64,000 nucleotides of DNA, from positions 3,906,001 to 3,970,000 of the forward strand of contig AP018280.1 of the NCBI GenBank assembly GCA_004296455.1. The letters run 5' to 3'. Shown piece after piece: positions 27,032 to 34,579 of the stretch (positions within the stretch are counted from its first letter, which is position 1; each line of letters begins with the position of its first letter). Position numbers and translations under genes: made by a program. Under the pieces are notes generated by a model. It had not been told where the DNA came from. It searched no databases and saw only the letters and a program-made list of their open reading frames with translations. The stretch is from Calothrix sp. NIES-4101. Its GTDB lineage: Bacteria; Cyanobacteriota; Cyanobacteriia; Cyanobacteriales; Nostocaceae.

Positions 27032-28072
27032 ATGGATTGTACTCAATACCCAAGTCCGATTTTCCATTCTGTAAATCCAAAATTTCTCCAACCCCATCCC
27101 TCATACTCATCGATTTACGGAGATGAGGTAGATGTATCAGATGTAATTAATTTAATCAGTAATAATCAATATCCCAGACCATTACTGATTAACCAAGAAA
27201 ACACGATTGTGAACGGGCATCTATACTGGAAAGCATCTCTATCCTTAGGGTGGAAAAGTATTCCGGTTGAAGTGAGAGAATTTCCTAGCCCAGAAGCGGA
27301 GTTAGAAGCATTACTTTTGGAAAATATTGAACGTAATAAAACTAACGAACAAAGAGTACGTGAAGCCCTAGCTTGGGAAGAGATTGAAAAAATGAAAGCC
27401 AAGCAGCGACAACAATTAGCAGCAATTACGACCAATGAAAAATTAGGAAGAGATTTTGAAAAGACGTTTAAGGAAAATTTTCCTGGAGCGTCTATCAAAG
27501 GTCAAACGCGCGATCGCGTTGCTCAATTTGTTGGTTTGGGAAGTGGTCGCAATTATTCCAAAGCTAAGAAGGTTGTCACACAAATTGATAAGCTCATTGA
27601 GTTAGGAAATGTGGAATTGGCTGCAAAATTACGAAATACTCTCAATTCCCAAAGCATCGATGCAGCAGTCAAACTAATTCAAAATCGCGATTCCCCAAAC
27701 CTCGAACAGTCTTCATTAAAAAGCCCAAGTTGTTGGAACTGCAAACACTGTAGCCGAGAGTCCACAGAAGACAACCATACTTATTTTTGCGATCGCTTCG
27801 GGTTACTAAGTTTCCTCGAACAAGACGGAGAAACGCGAGGTACAAATTGTCCGAGTTGGAAAAACCGCCAAGAAAAATCGGTAAATAATTCCAATCCTTC
27901 CTATTTCACCATTGCACTACCATCACACCTCAAACCCGCGATCGAAAACGCAGCCAAAATATCGGGGATGAATTTTATCGATTGGATAATCCAGCACCTA
28001 CAAAAAGCGATACTCCCTCCGGGAGTGGCTGTCGCCAACGAATTATCCAAAGCAGCAAAAAGTATTCATTGA
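27032..28072 (+). CDS. ParB/Srx-like N-terminal domain protein with Cys-rich C-terminus
   Basis: A 346-aa protein. Residues about 35-110 are a ParB N-terminal (ParB/Srx) domain: YPRPLLINQENTIVNGHLYW, GWKSIPVEVREF, ALLLENIERNKTNEQRVREA. A helical HTH-like part follows (RDRVAQFVGLGSGRNYSKAK). The C-terminal third has paired cysteines (CWNCKHCSRE ... YFCDRFG ... GTNCPSW) that may bind zinc. A 32-bp palindrome is embedded at 27462-27493 (TFKENFPGAS). Located 15 bp before the primase-helicase gene, it is probably a plasmid-type replication/partition or regulatory protein of the element rather than chromosomal ParB. Confidence 0.82.
   Translation: MDCTQYPSPIFHSVNPKFLQPHPSYSSIYGDEVDVSDVINLISNNQYPRPLLINQENTIVNGHLYWKASLSLGWKSIPVEVREFPSPEAELEALLLENIERNKTNEQRVREALAWEEIEKMKAKQRQQLAAITTNEKLGRDFEKTFKENFPGASIKGQTRDRVAQFVGLGSGRNYSKAKKVVTQIDKLIELGNVELAAKLRNTLNSQSIDAAVKLIQNRDSPNLEQSSLKSPSCWNCKHCSRESTEDNHTYFCDRFGLLSFLEQDGETRGTNCPSWKNRQEKSVNNSNPSYFTIALPSHLKPAIENAAKISGMNFIDWIIQHLQKAILPPGVAVANELSKAAKSIH
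27462..27493. repeat. 32-bp palindrome, copy 1 (inside the ParB-like gene)
   Basis: AGACGTTTAAGGAAAA followed by TTTTCCTGGAGCGTCT: two 16-base arms, 13 of 16 complementary, with an uninterrupted AGGAAAATTTTCCT centre. Read in the gene's frame it encodes TFKENFPGAS. Related copies: 28511-28538 and 58558-58589. Confidence 0.8.
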
Positions 28073-28087
28073 TGGAAATAAAACTCC

Positions 28088-31000
28088 ATGTCCAGAAACC
28101 ATAAGAAAGGTCGATATTCTAGCAAACAGCACCCCTGTCCAATCTGCGGGAATATCAAGGGAAGTTGTAAACAAAATCACGACGGTAGTATTTATTGTTA
28201 TCACTCCACTCCCAACTCCGCACCATCCGATTATGTTCATGTCCGGGAATTATCGGGTGGAATGGGGCATGAATTTATTGATTCATCGGTAGCCTCCGAT
28301 TTATTAAGGGCAGCTGCGGAACTGCAAAGTCGGGGGAAAAGGGCAACCAGCAGAGAGATGGCGGACTTAACTCAACGACCATCGACCTGGGCACAAGCAG
28401 TTCAAAAGGCTTATCCTGCTCAGTTTCCAGAGTGGAATAATTTGATTTGTCAGCGTTCTCAAGTTACAGTTCGAGGGACAAATATCATACGCAAACACAG
28501 CACACAAATAACGCTTCAGGAAAATTTTCCACAAGCGTCACAACCGCAAACATTAAGTGAAGAAGAACGAGATAAAGAGTACCGCAAAATACTCAGCCAA
28601 ATCGAACTTAACCAAACTCACCACACTCATTTAACGGATGTACGGGGACTGGAGAATTTCATCAACAGAATTGGTTTTTGCTCATGGCAAGAGTTGCAAG
28701 TAAACAATATTGATGTCAATTTACCTGGTGTAATAGAGCGGGAAGGGAAACCATATCTCTACGGACAAAATGGGCTATTTCTCCCCATCCACAATGAATT
28801 TGGACAAATTATCGCCTTCCAAATCCGTCCAGATGATACCAGTAGTGGCAAATATAAATGGGGTTCCTCTGCTCCTGGGGGTGGCAATAGTCCCCATCTA
28901 GATAGTGGAGAAATGCCACTCACATTCTGCCGTCCCCAAGAAACCCAAATCACTTCAATCGGTTTGGCAGAAGGAGTTTTGAAATCTTGGGTTGTTGCTT
29001 GCAGCCTCCAGCAAATCATCATTGGAGCATCCGGTGCAGCGTGGGACTGTAGCCCTAAGTTACTCCGGCGTTACCTCGAAAATATTGCTCAAGAACAAGA
29101 CACATCGCTCTCAAATTTGGTCGTAGATTTGTATCCCGATGCGGGGATGCTCTCGAACCGTCACATTATGCTGCGTTACCACGAAACCATCAAACTATTA
29201 CAACAATGGGAATGTAAGGTTCGTATTGGTTGGTGGGGACAGTGTACTAAAGATGACCCAGATATTGACGACTTGATACTTCAAGGCGATGGCAGCCAAA
29301 TTACTTACATATCAATCGACGAATGGATGGCGCTATGGTCTGAAGAAATTCGCGATTTTTTGCTCAAAGATAAACAACAATTCAATACATCAGATTGGTC
29401 GGCTCCCGTGCAACATCCCTATCGTTCGGAATTAGGTTACTGGAAAAAAGTCAAAGTACCAACTGGAGAGCTAGAGTGGAAATGGATACCCAAAGCTGGT
29501 TTTAGCTTCATCGTCGAGCGAGAATTGGTTGGGGTTAACGATGAATATGGCGGGTTAGTTCTCCAAGTTAAACGCACCTATGACCCACCTCACGAACAGC
29601 ACCGAGTGGTGGTTCCTGCGGAAATGTTGAACAAAGTCACAGACTTTATTAATTGTCTTTCCCGTGCCACAGGGAAAGTGTATTTTATCAACAAGTTGAA
29701 GATAGAAGAACTTCACAAGTATTTGCACAAAGAGCTATCCGCATATCGCGAACGTGGAGGAAAGCCTTATAAATTATCCGAACGTCTAGGTCGGCAATCG
29801 GATGGAACTTGGGTTTTTCACGACTGCCAGATATCCCCAAGTGGAGATTTTATTAGCGAAGAAGAATCGGGTTGGGTACTCAACCAGAGGTTAATTGCCA
29901 GAGAAAAAATTCCCATCCCTAAAATTAAACAACAACGAGAGCCAGATGTCTTACCGCGTTTGGTAAATTCGATGCGGAATTTCTTCGGGAAATCGGGATT
30001 TATGCCAGCATTCTTCACATCTGCTTTTTCTGTCGCAGGTCTTTTCTACGACCAAATTCAACAGGAAGAAGGATTTTTCCCAGTGCTGGGACTGTATGGA
30101 GATGCAGGGACAGGAAAAACATTGGCAGCAGTCACCGCACTATCGTTACTCGGTTTCGACCATCGCGGCAAAATTAATAAGGCTTCCGAAAGTGCCTACC
30201 ACGAACGGTTTAAGCTTATGGGTGGGTTAACTCAATTCCTTGATGACCCCGATAAAACGCAAATTTCTTGGGTTTGCCAACAAATCAAAACTCAATTTGG
30301 TGGTGGTTCGCGCTCTGTAAGAGAAAATAATCAAGACCCCCACAGTCCGTTAATTGTCGCATCTAATTATTCAATTGGTGACGATGACCCAATTATTTTA
30401 TCGCGGTTGATTCGCTTGGAATTTTATGGGTATCCCAATCCGACCGCATTTCCAGAACTCAGAGCAATGTCGCGTATCTGTTCCTCTGCATTACCCGATT
30501 TAATCAAGCTGGGCTATAACCAAAAGGGAGTTAAGGATTTAGAATCGTTGCTAATTCCCAAGTTACCGACCGCCCATGCTAGGTTAGCATCGAGTTTGGC
30601 ATTGGCTGGTTATTACGCTTTTCGTTTGGCTGAATTATCTGGAGTGGTTTCGCCAGAAGAAGTTTGGGCTTATTTGAGTTCGTTGTGTGGCGAAGCAAAT
30701 AACGATGAATCAAATAAATCTTCCCTGGATGACTTTTTGGATAAATTATTGGTACTGCGATCGCAATCCGAAGTTGGTGAGTGGAATTGTCGTTTAATTA
30801 CCGAGGATGGCAATTTAGAGAATAAGAATTACAAATCATTGGCTGTTTATCTACACGGAACTTGGTCTTTAGTTACCCGTTACTTTAAAAACGAACTCCC
30901 CTACAGCCAAAAAATAATTCGCCAGCAAATCGAGAAAGCTGGTGGGAAGACATGTAGCAAACAGAAGTTTCATTGCGATCGCGATTCTTCGATTACCTAT

Positions 31001-31186
31001 CAACGCTGGAAGGTAAATATTAAAGCTGATATCAACGGGGAAATCGTGATGCCGAAACCACCAGAAATGGTTGCTCGTAGTTGTGTGGAAATCCCGATCG
31101 AGTTTTTAGGCGAGCGATTGAGTAGCTTTGAGGGGATTTTTGAACACAATTTAGATGATTGTTCTGCCCAAGATATTTTATGCTAG
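28088..31186 (+). CDS. Primase-helicase-type replication protein (zinc finger, TOPRIM, P-loop)
   Basis: A 1032-aa multidomain protein. Residues 15-40 form a zinc finger (CPICGNIKGSCKQ, then CYH). About 285-370 is TOPRIM-like: SIGLAEGVLKSWVV and VVDLYPDAGML. From about 460 there is a DUF927-like helicase region with Walker A GDAGTGKT near 671, FLDDPD and NYSIGDDDP. Proteins of this kind act in replication of plasmids, phages and integrative elements. The order zinc finger-TOPRIM-ATPase fits a primase-helicase that would start replication of the transferred or excised element. It carries copy 2 of the 32-bp palindrome in frame (TLQENFPQAS). The 15-bp gap to the ParB-like gene suggests an operon. 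Confidence 0.78.
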   Translation: MSRNHKKGRYSSKQHPCPICGNIKGSCKQNHDGSIYCYHSTPNSAPSDYVHVRELSGGMGHEFIDSSVASDLLRAAAELQSRGKRATSREMADLTQRPSTWAQAVQKAYPAQFPEWNNLICQRSQVTVRGTNIIRKHSTQITLQENFPQASQPQTLSEEERDKEYRKILSQIELNQTHHTHLTDVRGLENFINRIGFCSWQELQVNNIDVNLPGVIEREGKPYLYGQNGLFLPIHNEFGQIIAFQIRPDDTSSGKYKWGSSAPGGGNSPHLDSGEMPLTFCRPQETQITSIGLAEGVLKSWVVACSLQQIIIGASGAAWDCSPKLLRRYLENIAQEQDTSLSNLVVDLYPDAGMLSNRHIMLRYHETIKLLQQWECKVRIGWWGQCTKDDPDIDDLILQGDGSQITYISIDEWMALWSEEIRDFLLKDKQQFNTSDWSAPVQHPYRSELGYWKKVKVPTGELEWKWIPKAGFSFIVERELVGVNDEYGGLVLQVKRTYDPPHEQHRVVVPAEMLNKVTDFINCLSRATGKVYFINKLKIEELHKYLHKELSAYRERGGKPYKLSERLGRQSDGTWVFHDCQISPSGDFISEEESGWVLNQRLIAREKIPIPKIKQQREPDVLPRLVNSMRNFFGKSGFMPAFFTSAFSVAGLFYDQIQQEEGFFPVLGLYGDAGTGKTLAAVTALSLLGFDHRGKINKASESAYHERFKLMGGLTQFLDDPDKTQISWVCQQIKTQFGGGSRSVRENNQDPHSPLIVASNYSIGDDDPIILSRLIRLEFYGYPNPTAFPELRAMSRICSSALPDLIKLGYNQKGVKDLESLLIPKLPTAHARLASSLALAGYYAFRLAELSGVVSPEEVWAYLSSLCGEANNDESNKSSLDDFLDKLLVLRSQSEVGEWNCRLITEDGNLENKNYKSLAVYLHGTWSLVTRYFKNELPYSQKIIRQQIEKAGGKTCSKQKFHCDRDSSITYQRWKVNIKADINGEIVMPKPPEMVARSCVEIPIEFLGERLSSFEGIFEHNLDDCSAQDILC
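28511..28538. repeat. 32-bp palindrome, copy 2 (inside the primase-helicase gene)
   Basis: ACGCTTCAGGAAAA followed by TTTTCCACAAGCGT: 12 of 14 arm positions pair. Encodes TLQENFPQAS in the gene's frame, the same frame used by copy 1. Confidence 0.8.
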
Positions 31187-31222
31187 TTTTGGAGATATAA
31201 GAATCTCAATTAGCAGGTAACA

Positions 31223-31444
31223 ATGCTTCAGAGTTACGAAGCCATAATTGAAAATGGTCAAATTCAGTGGCTGACAGATGCACCAAAAGTATCCAAGGCT
31301 AGGGTAATTGTGACAATTCTTCCGGATACTGCGCCACAAGTATCTCGTCGAGTTCCAGCTAGTAGTATTGCTGGGAAAGGTAAAACCTTGGGGGATTTGG
31401 TCAGTCCCATTATCTCAGAACAGGATTGGGAATGCCTCAAATAA
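31223..31444 (+). CDS. VapB-type antitoxin
   Basis: A 73-aa protein opening LQSYEAIIENGQIQWLTDAP, the beta-hairpin start of small cyanobacterial antitoxins paired with PIN toxins, and ending IISEQDWECLK, a toxin-wrapping tail. It overlaps the toxin start by 13 bp, showing translational coupling. Binds and neutralises the PIN toxin (inferred). A site gcaggtaac stands before the ATG. Confidence 0.8.
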   Translation: MLQSYEAIIENGQIQWLTDAPKVSKARVIVTILPDTAPQVSRRVPASSIAGKGKTLGDLVSPIISEQDWECLK

Positions 31445-31833
31445 TCGTCCTCGATACGCACATTTGGATATGGTTTATTACCCAGGAGTTTGAGCGATTT
31501 CCAACCCATTGGCGAGAAATTATTGAAACTGCTGAAATTATTGGGATTTCACCTGTATCCTGTTACGAAGTTGCCTTAGCACAACAACGCTTAAGGTTAG
31601 AATTACCATGTGCTGTTGATGAGTGGTTGCAACAAGCTTTGGAGCCGTCTGGCATTACATTATTTCCGATAACTGCTGAGATTGCACATAAGGCAGTTAA
31701 TTTATCTCCTATCCACAAAGACCCTTTTGACCGCTTGATTATCGCCACAACACTTATTTATCAAGCAAAATTGGCAAGTATTGATGGTTTGTTCTCACAA
31801 TATTCGGAACTTGATGGGTATTTAATGAGGTAA
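31432..31833 (+). CDS. VapC-type PIN domain toxin
   Basis: A 133-aa PIN-domain RNase: IIVLDTHIWIWF carries the first acidic residue, SCYEVALAQQ the second, and KDPFDRLIIATTLIYQAKLASIDG the last two. Start at ATG 31432 (MPQIIVLD) overlaps the antitoxin stop. With its antitoxin it would maintain the element by post-segregational killing or abort infection. Confidence 0.88.
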   Translation: MPQIIVLDTHIWIWFITQEFERFPTHWREIIETAEIIGISPVSCYEVALAQQRLRLELPCAVDEWLQQALEPSGITLFPITAEIAHKAVNLSPIHKDPFDRLIIATTLIYQAKLASIDGLFSQYSELDGYLMR

Positions 31834-32044
31834 ATTTTGGGAACACCAGACCTAATGATTCTTTAGGGTAGTGTACTAAGTCATGAATATACAGGCAGAC
31901 ATATTAGAACGTTTAAGCCAATTTAGCCCGACACCAGTAATATTATCCCCACCAAATCCAAACACAATTCTCTAGGTGCAACGCGATCGCATACCTACAA
32001 ACACCAAAAATACTTATAGATAGGAGCGATCACCATTAACACTT

Positions 32045-32887
32045 CTATTTGCTATTCTCTTGCTGTACCTGCTCCCATGCAGAAATAATTCGCCTAAGAT
32101 TGGCAGGATACTTTTGCAAATCGGTTTGGGTATACTCAAGAACGGCTCCATTGTAATTGAGTTGAAAGCTAACTGCATCAGCAGCGATCGCATCCATATC
32201 CAAATAGCTCAAACGATGAAAACGGTTAAAAGATTTACTATTTAACACTTCTGTAAACCCCTCTAATTCCTGTTTACTCAATTTGCGAATTGTTTTGAGT
32301 TGCTCGGGATTTTTAGCAATCGCACGACGAGTTAAAACACCATTATTCCTTAATTCGATCGCATAATATTCCCGCGAGTTTCCGGTGGTTTGGGCTGCTT
32401 GAAAAATAACCGAACTGTCGGATGTGGGGATAACTTTGTCTTTTTCGATAATACTGGGAGCGCTAATTTTGGCGTTGCGAGGCAAACTAGCTGCGGCGTT
32501 GTAGACTAAATTTTTACCATCGTTACTGGTGTGATAAACCCAGAAGCGATTTTTAGCTCGGTTGGAAACTACCACCCTCCAACCAGGAATAGCGATGGCA
32601 GTACAAGCTCCATTGGGTTGGGGTAAACCCATGCATCCATCCCAAGTTTCCCTACTTGCTGCATGAACTTGTAAATTATTTGGTAAAACACCAAAACGTT
32701 TCTGAATATCGCGTTGAATTTGGCGGAAAACACCCTGGGGTAATTTACCTGCGGATTGTTGTTTTGTGGCTTGAGCAATTGTGTGGGCTTCTGCAACTTG
32801 GTTAGCAACACCTACAGGAAAGATTACTTGACTACCGATAATTACGGTTAAGAGTGTATTTAAAAGAGCAACTTTAGGTAATAGCAT
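32045..32887 (-). CDS. Secreted hypothetical protein (280 aa)
   Basis: A signal peptide (LLNTLLTVIIGSQVIFPVGV) precedes a mature domain with DGCMGLPQPNGACTAIAIPG (a Cys pair), RVVVSNRAKNRFWVYHTSND and a C-terminal part ending in ILR-type helices (RRIISAWEQVQQ). Similar proteins are common in filamentous cyanobacteria without known function. It is the only chromosomal-looking gene between the toxin pair and the T4SS operon and may be element cargo. Confidence 0.7.
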   Translation of the reverse strand: MLLPKVALLNTLLTVIIGSQVIFPVGVANQVAEAHTIAQATKQQSAGKLPQGVFRQIQRDIQKRFGVLPNNLQVHAASRETWDGCMGLPQPNGACTAIAIPGWRVVVSNRAKNRFWVYHTSNDGKNLVYNAAASLPRNAKISAPSIIEKDKVIPTSDSSVIFQAAQTTGNSREYYAIELRNNGVLTRRAIAKNPEQLKTIRKLSKQELEGFTEVLNSKSFNRFHRLSYLDMDAIAADAVSFQLNYNGAVLEYTQTDLQKYPANLRRIISAWEQVQQENSK

Positions 32888-33461
32888 AGATTATTTACTT
32901 TGTGATTTTTTGAGATGAAATCAATATAATCTACGAGTTTTGAGGATTTGAGGCGGTTACAAAATTAGATACACCATTCAAGCCTGGCTCAATACGATCG
33001 CTTTGTTTAGCTCGGCTAACTATATCTTCTATAAAATGGGGCAGATATTTTTTAGAAAATCATCAGTTTTACAAGCGCGAGACAGGAAAATTAGATTTGC
33101 GATCGGATTAATATTTTGCCAATAAATAATAATTCGACATTTTTTTTACTTTAAATAATTATCTCAATAGTATTCACAGTAACTAACTGTAATATTCACC
33201 TCAAACGTCGTACATACAAAGATTTCATTGGTTACTTATCTCCTTATTTTGAATAGCTATAGTTACCATAATGCAACGATATAAAAAATAGGCAGATTGT
33301 AATATCTCTACGTGTAATACCTAGATTAATATGTTTCTATTGGAATATGTTTGTAAGTAAAATATCTCATTGAAAAGACAAAAATATTACATATTTTCAT
33401 TTGATTATGCATTTATACATAAAGCTAATGACTCTAATTTGACTAATTAAATAAATTATTT
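32888..33461. other. AT-rich region upstream of the T4SS operon
   Basis: No gene seen in about 570 bp. Very AT-rich with ttattttt and cataaagctaatgactctaa stretches; this is the likely promoter region for the transfer operon that starts at about 33462. Tandem pieces such as gtaactaactgtaatattcacc occur, but no operator can be named. Confidence 0.4.
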
Positions 33462-34112
33462 TTGAGAATAAAAATAGTAAGTGATATCCAACAATTGGAT
33501 GATGAAAATTTAAGTCATGGAGCAGTATTAGTAGGAATAGAAAATTTTGTTGTGATTTCTATGTTTTTGAAACCAATTCCAAATACAGACTCGCACCAAA
33601 GAAATCATGCTCGAACTAATAGCTTAATGTTGACTGCAATTTCTGTAACAGTTGTAGATGTGGTCATCAATCCAAGTTTGATTGGAATTACGACGTTGAC
33701 TGTTTCCGCATTCGGAATGAGTGCAATTTTCTTTCGGTGCGAGTTGGAAGGTTTTTTCAAAATCATCGCAAAATTTTCTCACAGCTACAAAATCACCTTG
33801 TCTGTTTTAATTCTTTGGAGTGTATTTCTACTATTAGAAGCCCTAGAAAGTCCGGTACATGCACAATTTTTTCAAAGTGCAGAAACTTGGATGACGGCGC
33901 AATTTACAGGTGCAGAAGAAGCGATTACTTTATCGTTTAATGTGCTACGAGGATTGTTTATTTTGTACCTGGGAATATCGCTAGTTAGGGTGATTCAAGC
34001 CGCAAGACAGGACGAAGATTGGCAAAATTTAGCTCGTACACCGATGATTATTTTAATTGCAGTGACAATGGGTGATATCTTAGCAAATTTGATTATAGGA
34101 GGTGGAGGGTAA
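33462..34112 (+). CDS. VirB2-like pilin precursor
   Basis: The last 82 residues have the shape of a VirB2/TrbC pilin: after SPVHAQFF the mature part is short, with two membrane helices (AITLSFNVLRGLFILYLGIS and MIILIAVTMGDILANLIIGG) separated by a charged loop (QAARQDEDW). A hydrophobic leader (ITLSVLILWSVFLLLEAL) precedes the likely cleavage site. The frame opens at a TTG at 33462, giving a precursor of 216 aa with an extra N-terminal hydrophobic region. The true start may be an internal ATG (33561 or 33630). First gene of the transfer operon. Confidence 0.65.
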   Translation: MRIKIVSDIQQLDDENLSHGAVLVGIENFVVISMFLKPIPNTDSHQRNHARTNSLMLTAISVTVVDVVINPSLIGITTLTVSAFGMSAIFFRCELEGFFKIIAKFSHSYKITLSVLILWSVFLLLEALESPVHAQFFQSAETWMTAQFTGAEEAITLSFNVLRGLFILYLGISLVRVIQAARQDEDWQNLARTPMIILIAVTMGDILANLIIGGGG

Positions 34113-34200
34113 TACAATTCGCAATACCCGCTAACTCTTACGAGAAGGCTTGCGCCTACGCGGGAAGCAAGCTACGCAATTCGCAATTCGTAATTGGTAA
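34109..34200. repeat. Dispersed repeat between virB2- and virB3-like genes
   Basis: acaattcgcaatacccgcta ... cgagaaggcttgcgcctacg ... caagctacgcaattcgcaat. Related to the repeat at 196-300 upstream of ho1, so the chromosome and the element share the family. Confidence 0.6.
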
Positions 34201-34228
34201 CTCGTAATTTTCTATTATCACTCAATTT

Positions 34229-34567
34229 ATGGAGGATAAATCAAAATATCGCAAAGTTAATGTGGCTCTTGGGAAGCAACCGAATATTGGACCATTCCCT
34301 GCTGACCAATTAATACCTTGGGTGATAATTTGTGGACTTTCTTACTATTTAGCTCACGGTTTATTTCGACTCAATTGGGTTTGGACTGGTAGTATTGCAG
34401 CTTGGGGAATGGCAACTTGGTGGATTATTACTGCGAACGGAGTATGGAGGATTTTATCAAAATTTGTGGCAACCCCGAATTGGACAAGAATTCGTTGTTT
34501 ATATCAGCCAGTAGTTAATTCAAAAATTGCTAATTCTAAGCAAAAAAGCAAAATCAAAAAAATCTAG
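34229..34567 (+). CDS. VirB3/TrbD-like membrane protein
   Basis: A 112-aa protein with a short cytosolic N-terminus and two adjacent helices (LIPWVIICGLSYYLAHGLF and WTGSIAAWGMATWWIITANG), followed by a basic tail. Size, topology and position directly before the VirB4-like ATPase fit VirB3. Sequence similarity alone would not prove it. Confidence 0.65.
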   Translation: MEDKSKYRKVNVALGKQPNIGPFPADQLIPWVIICGLSYYLAHGLFRLNWVWTGSIAAWGMATWWIITANGVWRILSKFVATPNWTRIRCLYQPVVNSKIANSKQKSKIKKI

Positions 34568-34579
34568 GTTGTTGGGTGA

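Noticed and set aside
26658-27110. 150-codon minus-strand frame before the ParB-like gene
   Set aside because: Runs through a dispersed GC-rich repeat and antisense to the start of the ParB-like gene; composition unlike coding.
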